From Gordonia tangerina (GTDB lineage: Bacteria > Actinomycetota > Actinomycetes > Mycobacteriales > Mycobacteriaceae), in NCBI RefSeq assembly GCF_021556435.1, contig NZ_JAKGCU010000013.1:1-64000 (forward strand): DNA of 64,000 nt, in the 5' to 3' direction. The position numbers and the translations under genes are program-made. The notes beneath the pieces were generated by a model. It saw only the letters and a list, made by a program, of their open reading frames with translations, had not been told where the DNA came from and made no database searches. Of this stretch, positions 34,899 to 44,060 are shown one piece after another; within the stretch, counting starts at the first letter, position 1, and every line of letters begins with the position of its first letter.

Positions 34899-35938
34899 CC
34901 CGGGTTCTGGTCACCGGCGCAGCCGGATTCATCGGGTCACGCATCGTCGGTCAGTTGCGCGAGCAGGACATCGACACCGTGGCCGTCGACGCAATGATCG
35001 CCGAGGCCCACGGCCGCCGGCCGCTCACCCCGGACGGGGTGACGCAGGTGGATGTGACCGACGTCGACGCGATCGCCGACCTACTCGACGGCGTCGACGT
35101 GGTGTGCCATCAGGCGGCGATGGTCGGGATGGGCGTCACCGCCTCGGATGCACCGCTGTACGCTCGACACAACGACCTCGGCACCGCGGCCGTGCTGGCG
35201 GCGATGCATCGCGCCGGGTGTGGCCGGCTCGTTCTGGCGTCGTCGATGGTGGTTTACGGCTCTGGTCGGTTGCGGGCAGCCGACGGTAGTCGGGTCGAGC
35301 AGCTCCCAGTCCGCGATCCGGCCCGCACCGACGCCGGAGATTTCGAGTATCACACCAAGGACGGGCAGCTCATCTCCTGGGAACTGACCGGTGAGGACGC
35401 ACCGCTGCGCCCCACCAGTCTGTATGCGGCGAGCAAAGTGGCCCAAGAGCATTACGCGCGTGCGTGGTCCATCGCGACCGGCGGTGCAGTGGTCGCGTTG
35501 CGCTACCACAACGTGTACGGACCGGGAATGCCGCGGGACACCCCGTACGCGGGAGTCGCGTCGATCTTCCGCTCCCGACTCGCCGCCGGACAGGCCCCGC
35601 TGGTGTTCGAAGACGGCGGCCAGATGCGCGATTTCGTCCACGTCGACGACGTGGCACGGGCGAACACTATGGCGATCACCGCGCACACCGAAGGTTTCTC
35701 CGCACTGAACGTGTGTTCGGGACAACCGATCTCGATCGGCGAAGTGGCCGGTGTGTTGGCGCGGCGCATCACCGGACCGACTCCCATGGTGACCGGCGAG
35801 GTGCGGCCCGGCGACATCCGGCACATCGTCGCCGATCCGACCCGAGCACGGGAGACGCTGGGTTTCACCGCGCGCATCGGCCCCGACGAGGGTCTCGCCG
35901 AATTCGCGACGGCGCCGCTACGTGATGCGGCGCGCTGA
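34895..35938 (+). CDS. NAD-dependent epimerase/dehydratase, GalE3-like
   Basis: A 347-residue extended SDR. It has TGAAGFIGSRIV, the catalytic Ser (LASSMVVYG), Tyr-x-x-x-Lys (YAASK), RYHNVYGPGM and the nucleotide-sugar end FVHVDDVARA. It probably epimerises or dehydrates a nucleotide sugar. The GTG at 34895 overlaps the mtnP stop, so translation is coupled. The 3' end overlaps the convergent histidine-kinase gene by 21 bases. The position after mtnP matches galE3 of mycobacteria. Confidence 0.87.
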   Translation: MTRVLVTGAAGFIGSRIVGQLREQDIDTVAVDAMIAEAHGRRPLTPDGVTQVDVTDVDAIADLLDGVDVVCHQAAMVGMGVTASDAPLYARHNDLGTAAVLAAMHRAGCGRLVLASSMVVYGSGRLRAADGSRVEQLPVRDPARTDAGDFEYHTKDGQLISWELTGEDAPLRPTSLYAASKVAQEHYARAWSIATGGAVVALRYHNVYGPGMPRDTPYAGVASIFRSRLAAGQAPLVFEDGGQMRDFVHVDDVARANTMAITAHTEGFSALNVCSGQPISIGEVAGVLARRITGPTPMVTGEVRPGDIRHIVADPTRARETLGFTARIGPDEGLAEFATAPLRDAAR

Positions 35939-37003
35939 CCGGCCGAGTTCGGCGCGGACCGACGTATCCGTACGCGGTGCGCGCGGTGTGTGGGGCAGCA
36001 CCACCTCGAATCGGCTGCCCCGTTCGGTGTTGGCCGCGACGATCTCACCGGCGTGCGCCTCGATCAGACCGCGGGCGATCGCCAGACCCATACCGGAGCC
36101 GACGGGCAATCCGTCGGCGTTGACCGGACTACGCGACGTGGTGCCCCGGTAGGCCACCTCGAAGATCCGGGGCAGGTCCTCGTCAGGGATTCCGGAGCCG
36201 TCGTCGTCCACCGCGATCGACACGCTCGCGCCGAGGTCGGCGACCACCAGATCCACCGCTCCACCGCGCCCGGTGTGCGCGATCGCATTGACGACCAGGT
36301 TGGTCAGGACACGTGAGAGCGCCGACGAACTCGCCGTGGCCACCACCGGCGTATTCGGGGCGACGACACCGAGGGAGATGTCGGCGCGGCGAGCGGCGCC
36401 ACCGAGAGCGGTGGTCACCTCGTCGACCACCTCCCGGACGTCGACCGGCTCCAACTCCAGGGTCATCGCACCGGAATTGATGCGCGACATCTCGAACAGG
36501 TCATCCACCATCTGCGACAACCGGATCGTGTTGGTGTCGATCTCGCGGGCGAAGTCGGCGATCTCGTCCGGCGAGGTGACCACCTGATCCGACAGCGCCT
36601 CGGCCAGCGCCTTGATGTCGGCCAGCGGAGTCCGCAGATCGTGGCTCACCCAGGCGATCAGTTCGCGACGCGAATGTTCGGCGGCACGTTCCTGCGCACG
36701 CATCTGACGTTCCCACACGGTGCGTTTGGCCTGTAAATGGCCGAGCAGCAGGGCCAGCGGCGCGGTCACCAACGCCACCGCCGCAAGCACTGCGACCACC
36801 CGCGAACTGTCGTCGGTGAACATGAAGCCGCTGACCCCGAAGATCGCGGTGAAGGTTGCCGCCAACGGCACCAAGATGATGGCGACCATGTTGGCACGCA
36901 ACGACATTCCCCGGATGAGATAGATCACGGCGGCGCCCGCCGCAGCGATCGGCGCCGTCATCGCCAGCGCCACCGCGAAGATGCGTAGGGTCTCGGTGTT
37001 CAC
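35918..37003 (-). CDS. Sensor histidine kinase
   Basis: 361 residues. Three to four N-terminal membrane helices (IFAVALAMTAPIAAAGAAVIYL, MVAIILVPLAATFTAIFGVSGFMF, VVAVLAAVALVTAPLALLLG) precede a HisKA domain with the phospho-acceptor in IAWVSHDLRTPLADIK. The HATPase_c boxes are NLVVNAIAHTG, VDDDGSGIPDEDLPRIFE and GSGMGLAIARGLIEAHAG. There is no extracytoplasmic sensor loop of note, so signals may come from the membrane. The GTG at 37003 overlaps the response-regulator stop (GTGA); the two form one operon. Confidence 0.92.
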   Translation of the reverse strand: MNTETLRIFAVALAMTAPIAAAGAAVIYLIRGMSLRANMVAIILVPLAATFTAIFGVSGFMFTDDSSRVVAVLAAVALVTAPLALLLGHLQAKRTVWERQMRAQERAAEHSRRELIAWVSHDLRTPLADIKALAEALSDQVVTSPDEIADFAREIDTNTIRLSQMVDDLFEMSRINSGAMTLELEPVDVREVVDEVTTALGGAARRADISLGVVAPNTPVVATASSSALSRVLTNLVVNAIAHTGRGGAVDLVVADLGASVSIAVDDDGSGIPDEDLPRIFEVAYRGTTSRSPVNADGLPVGSGMGLAIARGLIEAHAGEIVAANTERGSRFEVVLPHTPRAPRTDTSVRAELGRSARRIT

Positions 37004-37701
37004 CTGTTGCTCCGCTCTCGCGGCGCCGGCGCCGCGTTCCATCGGTACCCGCGACCCCACACCGTCTCGATCCGTGCCGCCGCACCGAGTTTGGCGCGCA
37101 GCCGTTTGACGTGGACGGTGACCGTCGAGATGTCGCCGAACGTCCACCCCCACACCCGGTCGAGCAGTTCCTCGCGCGTGAATACCGCGTCCGGGTGCGC
37201 GACGAAGAACTCCAACAGATCGAATTCGCGTTTGGTGGTCGAGATCTCACGCGTCCCGACCAACACGGCACAGGACGCCGGGTCCACCGAGATCTCGCCG
37301 TCGGTGATCGACGCCGCCGGCGCGGTGTGGTTCGCCCGTGCCCGCCGCAACACCGACTGCACCCGCAGGCTCAGTTCGCGGGGGCTGAAGGGTTTCGCCA
37401 CGTAATCGTCGGCGCCGGATTCGAGCCCGGCGACACGGTCGTCGGCTTCGCCGAGCGCGGTCAACATGATGACGGGCAGGTCGGCGTGGCGGCCGGCGCG
37501 GATCGTCTCGCACACCTCGATGCCGTCGCCCTCGGGCATCATCACGTCGAGGATGGCGAGATCGATGGGCTCGGCGGCGATGTGGGCAAGTGCCGCGGCA
37601 CCGGTGTCCACCACCGTCACCTCCATTCCGTCGCGTTGCAGATAACGCCGTACGACGTCGGCGACCACCCGGTCGTCGTCGGCCACGAGTATGCGCACCA
37701 T
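37000..37701 (-). CDS. OmpR/PhoB-family response regulator
   Basis: 233 residues. The receiver domain has ADDD at the N-terminus, phospho-acceptor Asp in LAILDVMMPEGDG, VIMLTA and YVAKPFSPREL. The C-terminal winged helix has LTKREFDLLEFF-type sequence (here TTKREFDLLEFF), TREELLDRVWG, TVTVHVKRLRAKLG and VWGRGYRW. It is first in the two-gene operon with the histidine kinase. ATG 37701 was chosen over the preceding GTG. Targets are unknown. Confidence 0.94.
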   Translation of the reverse strand: MVRILVADDDRVVADVVRRYLQRDGMEVTVVDTGAAALAHIAAEPIDLAILDVMMPEGDGIEVCETIRAGRHADLPVIMLTALGEADDRVAGLESGADDYVAKPFSPRELSLRVQSVLRRARANHTAPAASITDGEISVDPASCAVLVGTREISTTKREFDLLEFFVAHPDAVFTREELLDRVWGWTFGDISTVTVHVKRLRAKLGAAARIETVWGRGYRWNAAPAPRERSNR

Positions 37702-37716
37702 CACCCACCTCTCGAC

Positions 37717-39102
37717 TCACCAATAGGTCAACAGCAGATGGTTGACGAGCAGCGCCAGGGTTGCCTGTAGCACCAACCAGATTCGCTGATGCCGGATCGG
37801 CAGCAGTCCGGTACCGACCATCACCCACAGCGAGAACGGTAACCAGATCCGTTCCGTCTCCGCCTTGCTGAGCGCGCTGAGGTCGGCGATCACGATGGCC
37901 GCGAGCCCACCGAGCAACAACACCGTGGGCGCACTGTGCCACATCCGTCGCGGTGGCCACCGAAATGCGCGCCCGACTCCGGCCGCAGCCGCCGGACCGA
38001 GTACGCAGAGGGTGGCCGCCAGATTGGCCCAGCCCCAGTACGCGAACGGCCGATCGCTCGCGATGCCCTGGTAGTACCGCTCGACAACCAGGTGATAGCC
38101 GTCGAGCCACCAGAATCCGCTGGCCCAGAACGCCACCACCGCGATGAGCGCACCGGCACACGCCCACGGCAGCGGACGCGCGGTCCGGGCGGCGAGCAGA
38201 ACCGCCAGCGCCACCACCCCCACCAGGATGAGTCCGTAACTGAGGAAGATCCCGAAACCGAGCAGCACGCCCGCCACCGTCGCCCACAGTGCTCGTCGCC
38301 AGCCACGTTCGGTCGCGGCCACCGCGATCAGGGCCACGCCCCATGCCGCGACCGCCATGAAGTAGCCGTCTGCCGAGACGCCTACCCACACCCAGCCGGG
38401 AAACAGCACCAGAAACGGTGCGCATCGTCGTGCCCATCGTTCGTCACCGAGTCGTCGCACGGCGATCAGCACGGCGACCGCAGCACTGGTACCGGTCACG
38501 ATGCACCAGGTACCCGCCCAGGCCCCGCCGCCGAGACCCATCCGATCGAGCACCACGAAGCTCAGCAACGCGCCGGGCGGGTGTCCGGACACATGCGTCG
38601 TCCACGAATCGGGCTGACCGTCGACGATGCGGTCGGCGAACTCCCGCAGCATCGTCGGGATGCTCGCCACGCCGGACACCTCCGAGAGGTACTCGTCGGG
38701 TCGCTCCAACCGTCCCGCGTAGCCACGCTGTGGACCATCGATCAGCGCAAGACTCACCGTCCACGCCAGAGCCCAGGCCCAGGTCACCACGCACAATCCC
38801 ACAAATGACAGGCGCAGCGCCAACGCCGGCATGGCCACCACCGCCAGTACCGCGATCACGATCGCCGGAACGGTACCCGGGCCCGTATGCGGCAGCCAGT
38901 GCGCGAACAACGGTGGCGCCTCGGCGAAGATCCGGGCCAGCAGCGTTCGGTCGAACACCAACGGCACCAGAGCGGCAACGGATACCAGAAGCACTGCGAT
39001 ACAGACGCTTACGATGTCTCGACGCAGGCGAACAGGAGGCGGCGCGGCAACGTCTGCGCCGTTGTGCCCCTCCCGTTCGTCCTCGGTCACCGTGTCGGCC
39101 AT
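37717..39102 (-). CDS. Polytopic membrane protein, Rv0541c-like
   Basis: 461 residues with about 10-12 hydrophobic helices and a hydrophilic N-terminus. The extracytoplasmic loop WTTHVSGHPPGALLSF carries conserved His and Pro residues of the sort seen in GT-C-type and mannosyltransferase-like membrane proteins. I recognise it mainly by position and topology as the counterpart of mycobacterial Rv0541c. It ends just upstream of the response regulator on the same strand and may be co-transcribed with it. Catalytic function not shown. Confidence 0.75.
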   Translation of the reverse strand: MADTVTEDEREGHNGADVAAPPPVRLRRDIVSVCIAVLLVSVAALVPLVFDRTLLARIFAEAPPLFAHWLPHTGPGTVPAIVIAVLAVVAMPALALRLSFVGLCVVTWAWALAWTVSLALIDGPQRGYAGRLERPDEYLSEVSGVASIPTMLREFADRIVDGQPDSWTTHVSGHPPGALLSFVVLDRMGLGGGAWAGTWCIVTGTSAAVAVLIAVRRLGDERWARRCAPFLVLFPGWVWVGVSADGYFMAVAAWGVALIAVAATERGWRRALWATVAGVLLGFGIFLSYGLILVGVVALAVLLAARTARPLPWACAGALIAVVAFWASGFWWLDGYHLVVERYYQGIASDRPFAYWGWANLAATLCVLGPAAAAGVGRAFRWPPRRMWHSAPTVLLLGGLAAIVIADLSALSKAETERIWLPFSLWVMVGTGLLPIRHQRIWLVLQATLALLVNHLLLTYW

Positions 39103-39215
39103 GCTGCAACGCTATTGGTTTCACACCGTCGGCGGGCGTCGACTGTCAACCCGTCACACTTCTGTCATCACCGAAACCCTGTCGCTTCACCGGTCCCGCT
39201 CCTACCGTGGACAGG

Positions 39216-39872
39216 GTGAATGCCAGCGAGATCGCGGTGATCATCCCCTGCCGGAACGAGGCAGGGTCCATCTCGGATGTGCTGGCCCGGGTTCCCGAGG
39301 GCGTGCAGAGCATCGTGGTCGACAACGGTTCCGACGATGACACCGCCGCGGCGGCGCGCGCAGCCGGGGCGACGGTGGTGTACGAGCCCGAGCCCGGCTA
39401 CGGGTCCGCAGTGGGTGCCGGTGTTGCGGCCGCCCGCCGGCAGGTGGTGTGCACCATCGACGGCGACGGCTCGATGGACCCACAGGAGCTGTTGATGCTG
39501 GTAGCGGAACTCGATCGCGGCGCTGACCTCGCCGTCGGGCGCCGCCGCCCCGACCATCCCCGGACCTGGCCCCTGCATGCACGCGCGGGTTCCGCGGTCG
39601 TCGCCGCCTACCTGCGCCGCCGCTACCGTCTGCCCATCCACGACATCGGACCGATGCGCGCCATCCGCCGCGACACGCTCAACGGACTGAACGTCGGTGA
39701 TCGACAGAGCGGATACCCCGTGGAACTGCTGCTCCGGGCCGGGCAGCACGGCTTGCGCGTCGTCGAACGCGATGTGCGCTACACCGTGCGCACCGCCGGC
39801 GAGTCCAAGGTGTCCGGGTCCATCCGAGGGTCGGCACGAGCCGCGCGGGACTTCCTGGTGGTGTTGCGATGA
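39216..39872 (+). CDS. Family 2 glycosyltransferase (dolichol-phosphate-mannose-synthase-like)
   Basis: 218 residues. The GT-A fold is seen from AVIIPCRNEAGSISDVL, IVVDNGSDDDTAAAA, and the DxD-containing TIDGDGSMDPQEL, to the Gly/Arg-rich GRRRPDHPRTWPLHARAGS. It lacks C-terminal membrane helices, so it is the soluble catalytic part. It probably transfers a sugar from a nucleotide donor to a lipid or small acceptor. GTG 39216 is used; GTG 39207 is nearly as good. The stop overlaps the next gene (ATGA). Similar to Rv0539 by context. Confidence 0.87.
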   Translation: MNASEIAVIIPCRNEAGSISDVLARVPEGVQSIVVDNGSDDDTAAAARAAGATVVYEPEPGYGSAVGAGVAAARRQVVCTIDGDGSMDPQELLMLVAELDRGADLAVGRRRPDHPRTWPLHARAGSAVVAAYLRRRYRLPIHDIGPMRAIRRDTLNGLNVGDRQSGYPVELLLRAGQHGLRVVERDVRYTVRTAGESKVSGSIRGSARAARDFLVVLR

Positions 39873-40543
39873 GCAGCGCGGCAGTACTCATCGTCGCCAA
39901 GGCCCCGGTGCCCGGCCTCGCCAAGACCCGCCTGGCCGGCGAGTTCGGTGATGTCGGCGCAGCAACCCTGGCCGCCGCCGCCCTGCTCGACACCGTGCGC
40001 ACCGCTCGTGGAGTGGCCGGGGCCTCGGTGATTGTGGCGCTCACCGGCCGGCTCGCCGACGCGGTGCGCAGCGTCGACCTCATCGAGGCGCTGAGCGGTT
40101 GCACGCTCATCACCCAGCGTGGCGACGGGTTCGCGCAGCGACTGGTCAATGCCCATCTCGATGCCGCGGACACCGGTGCACAGCGGGTCATCCAGATCGG
40201 GATGGATACGCCACAGGTGCGGGCCGACCAGCTGCGCAGCGCACTGCGGCGACTCGAGCCGCGCGCCCGACGCTGTGTTCTGGGTATCGCCGACGACGGT
40301 GGGTGGTGGGCGTTCGGCACCGCACTGGGCCGGGGGGCCCGGGCACTGTCGACCGTCACGATGTCGCGTCCGGACACCGGCATCGCAACCCAGGCCGCGT
40401 TACGCCACGCGGGATTGACCGTCGCCCTGCTCGACCCGATGACAGATGTGGATCTGCCCACCGACATCGCCGAAGTGGCCCGGGAATGTCCGGACACCAG
40501 TGAGTTCGCCCGTACTGCCGAACTTCTCGGAGCAGTGCGATGA
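39869..40543 (+). CDS. DUF2064/TIGR04282-type glycosyltransferase-like protein
   Basis: 224 residues. VLIVAKAPVPGLAKTRLAGEFG is the conserved opening (AKxPxPGxAKTRL); later come QIGMDTPQV and GIADDGGWWAFG, the acidic and Gly-rich pieces of this nucleotidyl/glycosyltransferase-like fold. The family is often found beside a GT2 gene, as here and in the Rv0539-Rv0540 pair. Overlaps at both ends (ATGA) show translational coupling. The exact substrate is unknown. Confidence 0.87.
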   Translation: MSSAAVLIVAKAPVPGLAKTRLAGEFGDVGAATLAAAALLDTVRTARGVAGASVIVALTGRLADAVRSVDLIEALSGCTLITQRGDGFAQRLVNAHLDAADTGAQRVIQIGMDTPQVRADQLRSALRRLEPRARRCVLGIADDGGWWAFGTALGRGARALSTVTMSRPDTGIATQAALRHAGLTVALLDPMTDVDLPTDIAEVARECPDTSEFARTAELLGAVR

Positions 40544-41196
40544 CCACTTCGGCGGGAGCGCCGAATCCGTTCGACGCGATGTTCGCGTCACGGCACACCG
40601 TGCTGCGCCGCACCGACGGTTCGGCGCAGCAGTGGCCGGTGCACCGCTGGTGCGACACGGACTCCGCGGCTGACGATCTCGACCGGCAGTTCGACACGTT
40701 GGTTGCCGACCGGTGTCACGGCGCGACGATCGACCTAGGCTGCGGGCCGGGACGTTTGGTCGACGAGTTGGTCACCCGACGTCTCATCGCGCTCGGCGTC
40801 GACAGTTCCACCGTCGCGGTGGCCATGGCGCGTGCCCGCGGGGTGACAGTGCTGCACCGCGACATCCACGGCCCGCTGCCCGGCGAGGGACGATGGACCA
40901 CCGCCCTGCTGATCGACGGCAACATCGGCATCGGTGGTGCACCTGATCGCGTGCTCTCCCGCGCCGCTGCGCTCGTCCGGCCCGGTGGGACGGTGCTCGT
41001 CGAAATCGACCCGGCGGTCGAACACATCGAGTACGAGGAAGTGCGGGTGGAAGGCGACAGTTACGCCAGCACCTGGTTCCCGTGGGCACGGATCGGCTTA
41101 CTGGGCGCCGAGAGTCTTTGTCACGGATGCGGTTTGACTATCCTGGGCACCTGGGAGCATGCCGGGCGCCAGGTGGTGGAGATGATCCGGCCGTGA
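40540..41196 (+). CDS. Class I SAM-dependent methyltransferase
   Basis: 218 residues. Motif I is IDLGCGPGRLVDEL, followed by GVDSSTVAVAMARARG and ALVRPGGTVLVEID. It methylates a small molecule or lipid-linked intermediate; the substrate is unknown. It starts with an ATGA overlap with the DUF2064 gene and ends in a GTGA overlap with the oxidoreductase gene, so it belongs to the same four-gene unit. Confidence 0.87.
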   Translation: MTTSAGAPNPFDAMFASRHTVLRRTDGSAQQWPVHRWCDTDSAADDLDRQFDTLVADRCHGATIDLGCGPGRLVDELVTRRLIALGVDSSTVAVAMARARGVTVLHRDIHGPLPGEGRWTTALLIDGNIGIGGAPDRVLSRAAALVRPGGTVLVEIDPAVEHIEYEEVRVEGDSYASTWFPWARIGLLGAESLCHGCGLTILGTWEHAGRQVVEMIRP

Positions 41197-42314
41197 CCAC
41201 CACCGACGACGACGCGGGCATCCGTAGCCCGCGGGTCACCGCACGGATCGGTGTGGCGCTGGGCATCAGCTTCGGTATCTGCTTTGCCACCGGCCTGTTG
41301 AGCCACGGCATCCAGCATCCACCGTCGTGGTTCGAGTGGATCGCCCGGCCCATCTGGCTTTACCGCGTCACCCAAGGGGTGCATGTGATCTCGGGGTGTG
41401 TCGCGATCCCGCTGCTGCTGGCCAAGCTCGCCGTGGTGTACCCGAAGCTGTTCGACCGGCCACTGATCGGGTCACCGGCACGCGCCCTAGAACGTGCGTC
41501 GATCGCGGTTCTGGTGGCAGCCGGCATCTTCCAATTGCTCACCGGGTTGCTCAACATCGCTCAGTGGTATCCGTGGGCGTTCTTCTTCCCGACGGCACAT
41601 TACGCGATGGCCTATGTGGCGATCGGTGCGCTGGCCATCCACATCGCGGTGAAGCTGCCGGTGATCCGGGCCGCGCTCGACGGCCCAGTCGATTCTCGGC
41701 CGGTGGCACAGCGTCGCGGACCGTCCGGGCTCACGCGGCGCGGCTTCCTCAACCTGACCTGGGTGGCCGGTGGTCTGGGCGCGCTGGCGTTCGCGGGCCA
41801 GACCATCCCCCTGCTGCGGCCGGTGGCCTTCCTCGCCCCGCGCAGCGGCGACGGCCCGCAGGGGCTGCCGATCAATCGCACCGCCGAGGCCGCCGGGGTC
41901 ATCACGGCGGCCACCGACACCGACTACCGATTGAGCATCGCCAGCGGCGGCGCCGATCGGGAGTTGTCCTCGGCCGATCTGCGCGCACTTCCCCAGCACA
42001 CCGTTGACCTGCCGATTGCGTGTGTGGAGGGATGGAGCGTCGGCGCGACGTGGACGGGAGTGCGGTTGGTTGACCTCGCCGAACTGGTCGGCGCCACCGG
42101 CGCACGTGGTATCCGGGTGATCTCACTGGAGCGTGGACTGTATGCGGTCAGCACCCTGCCCACGGCTCAGTCGCAGGACCCGTTGACGCTGCTGGCGTTG
42201 CAGCTCAACGGCGAGACACTCGACATCGATCACGGCTACCCCGCCCGCCTCATCGCCCCGAACCTGCCGGGTGTGATGCAGACCAAGTGGGTGTCGCGGA
42301 TCGAGGTCCTGTGA
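41193..42314 (+). CDS. Membrane-bound molybdopterin-dependent oxidoreductase
   Basis: 373 residues. Four N-terminal helices (about residues 17-157) form a cytochrome-b-like or anchor domain. It is followed by a twin-Arg-like LTRRGFLNLTWVAGG segment and a fifth helix, then an extracytoplasmic sulfite-oxidase-fold domain with the candidate molybdenum ligand Cys in LPIACVEGWSVGATWTGVRL. It would carry out an oxygen-atom or sulfur-type redox reaction in the envelope. The GTG at 41193 overlaps the methyltransferase stop. Confidence 0.83.
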   Translation: MTTTDDDAGIRSPRVTARIGVALGISFGICFATGLLSHGIQHPPSWFEWIARPIWLYRVTQGVHVISGCVAIPLLLAKLAVVYPKLFDRPLIGSPARALERASIAVLVAAGIFQLLTGLLNIAQWYPWAFFFPTAHYAMAYVAIGALAIHIAVKLPVIRAALDGPVDSRPVAQRRGPSGLTRRGFLNLTWVAGGLGALAFAGQTIPLLRPVAFLAPRSGDGPQGLPINRTAEAAGVITAATDTDYRLSIASGGADRELSSADLRALPQHTVDLPIACVEGWSVGATWTGVRLVDLAELVGATGARGIRVISLERGLYAVSTLPTAQSQDPLTLLALQLNGETLDIDHGYPARLIAPNLPGVMQTKWVSRIEVL

Positions 42315-42327
42315 TGGGCGTGGTGCA

Positions 42328-42792
42328 GTGATCGAGCGGTCCGTGCGAATCATCTTGGTGTCCTGCGGGATCGCCGCGTGCGGCTACGGCGGATGGCTGC
42401 TGTGGGAGCTGACGCCGGCCGATCGCCTGTCTGTCGTCGTCTGGCTGGCGGTCGGCTTGTTCGCCCACGACGCGGTCCTGGCACCGATCGCGCTCGGTGT
42501 CTCGTGGCTACTGCGGGATCGTCTTCCGGTGTGGTGGAGCCGCACACTCCTCATCGCGTTGGGTCTGACAAATGTACTCATCCTGTTGGCGCTGCCGGTG
42601 ATCGCACCCCGTCCCGCCGACGATCAGATCGCCAACAGCACCATCCTGGACCGCAACTTCGGGCTGGGCCTGACCATCGTCCTCCTCGCGGTGTGGGTGA
42701 CGGTGGTCGGCGCGGCGGTCTGGTTGCGCCGCGGGGGCGAGAGTCTGCGCCCCGTTCCCGACCCCGCGCTGTTCACGCCCCCTGCTCCCTGA
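42328..42792 (+). CDS. Membrane protein, likely partner of the molybdopterin oxidoreductase
   Basis: 154 residues with four hydrophobic helices (IILVSCGIAACGYGGWLLW, VVVWLAVGLFAHDAVLAPIALGV, TLLIALGLTNVLILLALPVI, LGLTIVLLAVWVTVVGAAVWL). It starts at GTG 42328, 14 bases past the oxidoreductase stop. No family assigned; the hydrophilic tail ends in a Pro-rich segment. Confidence 0.75.
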   Translation: MIERSVRIILVSCGIAACGYGGWLLWELTPADRLSVVVWLAVGLFAHDAVLAPIALGVSWLLRDRLPVWWSRTLLIALGLTNVLILLALPVIAPRPADDQIANSTILDRNFGLGLTIVLLAVWVTVVGAAVWLRRGGESLRPVPDPALFTPPAP

Positions 42793-42900
42793 GGAGCCAA
42801 CGAGCGCCACCACCTGCCCCTGAGGGCGAGCGAGGAACGAGCGGCCCTCATCACCTGCCCCCTGAGGGCGAGCGAGCGTCACGAAGGGCCCTACGCACGG
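42793..42900. repeat. Intergenic short repeats
   Basis: cacctgccccctgagggcgagcgag-type sequence occurs two to three times (near 42820, 42860 and, partly, 42790), with cctgaggg cores. Such GC-rich, non-coding iterations are common between genes in Gordonia and Rhodococcus-like genomes. No function is known. Confidence 0.5.
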
Positions 42901-42959
42901 GGCTTCCGCAAGCTCCAGCCCCGTTCAGCGACCCAGTGCGGATCGATACACTGGGCGCG

Positions 42960-44060
42960 ATGGGTACAGCGAGTGTGACCAGTCACGGAACTGACCCGGC
43001 GATGATGTTTGCCAGCGACAACGCCGCCGGTACCAGCGCCGGGATCGTCGATGCGGTGGTGGCGGTATCGGCGCAGGCACATCTGGCCTATGGCAATGAC
43101 ACGGTGACCGCATCGGCGGGCCAACGGGTCGCCGAGCTTTTCGGCACCGACGTCGACCTGCATTGCGTGTCCACCGGTTCGGCCGCCAATTCCCTTGCGT
43201 TGGCGGCGCTGACGCGTCCGTGGGGATCGATTCTGTGCCATCGCAGCGCACACATCGAGGTCGACGAATGCGGCGGGCCCGAATTCTTCAGCGGCGGAGC
43301 GAAACTCGTTCTCCTCGATGGCGATGACGGTAAGATCGACCCCGACGAGATGCGGCGGGCGGTGCGCCATCGCGTCGGCGACGTGCACAGCGCGCAACCA
43401 CAGGTGCTCAGCCTGACGCAGGCCACCGAGACCGGCTCGGTGTACTCGCTCGACGAGATCCGCACTCTCACCGCGATCGCCCGTGACGCCGGTCTGCGGA
43501 TACACATGGACGGTGCACGCTTCGCCAATGCGATCGTCCACCTCGGCGTGTCACCGGCCGAGATGACGTGGCGCAGCGGTGTCGACGTCCTTTCGTTCGG
43601 CATCACGAAGAACGGCGGGATGACCACCGACGCCATCGTCTCGTTCGACCCCACCCTGCATGATGAACTCCGATTCCGGGTCAAACGTGGCGGCCAGTTG
43701 GCCTCCAAGATGCGTTTCGAGTCGGCTCAGGTGCTGGCCTACCTGGCCGACGACCTGTGGTTGCGGAACGCGGGACACGCCAACGAGATGGCCCAGCGAC
43801 TGATATCCGGACTGCGCACCACCGCCGGTGTCACGGTCCAGGGTGCCGCGCAGGCGAACCTGGTGTTCTGCGCGCTCCCCGAGCGGGTCATCGACGGCCT
43901 CACCGCACAGGGGTACGTCTTCCATCACGGCATCCCCGCACCCGGCGTTGCCCGCTTGGTGACCTCGCATGCCACCACCGCCGACGCAGTCGATGGACTT
44001 CTCGCCACCATCGAAGACCTCACGACGACCACCGCAACCGACAACCCGCAGCACTCATGA
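42960..44060 (+). CDS. Low-specificity L-threonine aldolase-type PLP enzyme
   Basis: 366 residues. FASDNAAGTSAGIVDAV opens the fold-type I domain; STGSAANSLAL, HIEVDECGGPEFF, VLSLTQATETGSVYSLDEI, LRIHMDGARFANAI and the Schiff-base region DVLSFGITKNGG (PLP Lys) follow. It cleaves L-(allo-)threonine to glycine and acetaldehyde. The stop overlaps the next start (ATGA). The length is usual for the family. Confidence 0.9.
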   Translation: MGTASVTSHGTDPAMMFASDNAAGTSAGIVDAVVAVSAQAHLAYGNDTVTASAGQRVAELFGTDVDLHCVSTGSAANSLALAALTRPWGSILCHRSAHIEVDECGGPEFFSGGAKLVLLDGDDGKIDPDEMRRAVRHRVGDVHSAQPQVLSLTQATETGSVYSLDEIRTLTAIARDAGLRIHMDGARFANAIVHLGVSPAEMTWRSGVDVLSFGITKNGGMTTDAIVSFDPTLHDELRFRVKRGGQLASKMRFESAQVLAYLADDLWLRNAGHANEMAQRLISGLRTTAGVTVQGAAQANLVFCALPERVIDGLTAQGYVFHHGIPAPGVARLVTSHATTADAVDGLLATIEDLTTTTATDNPQHS

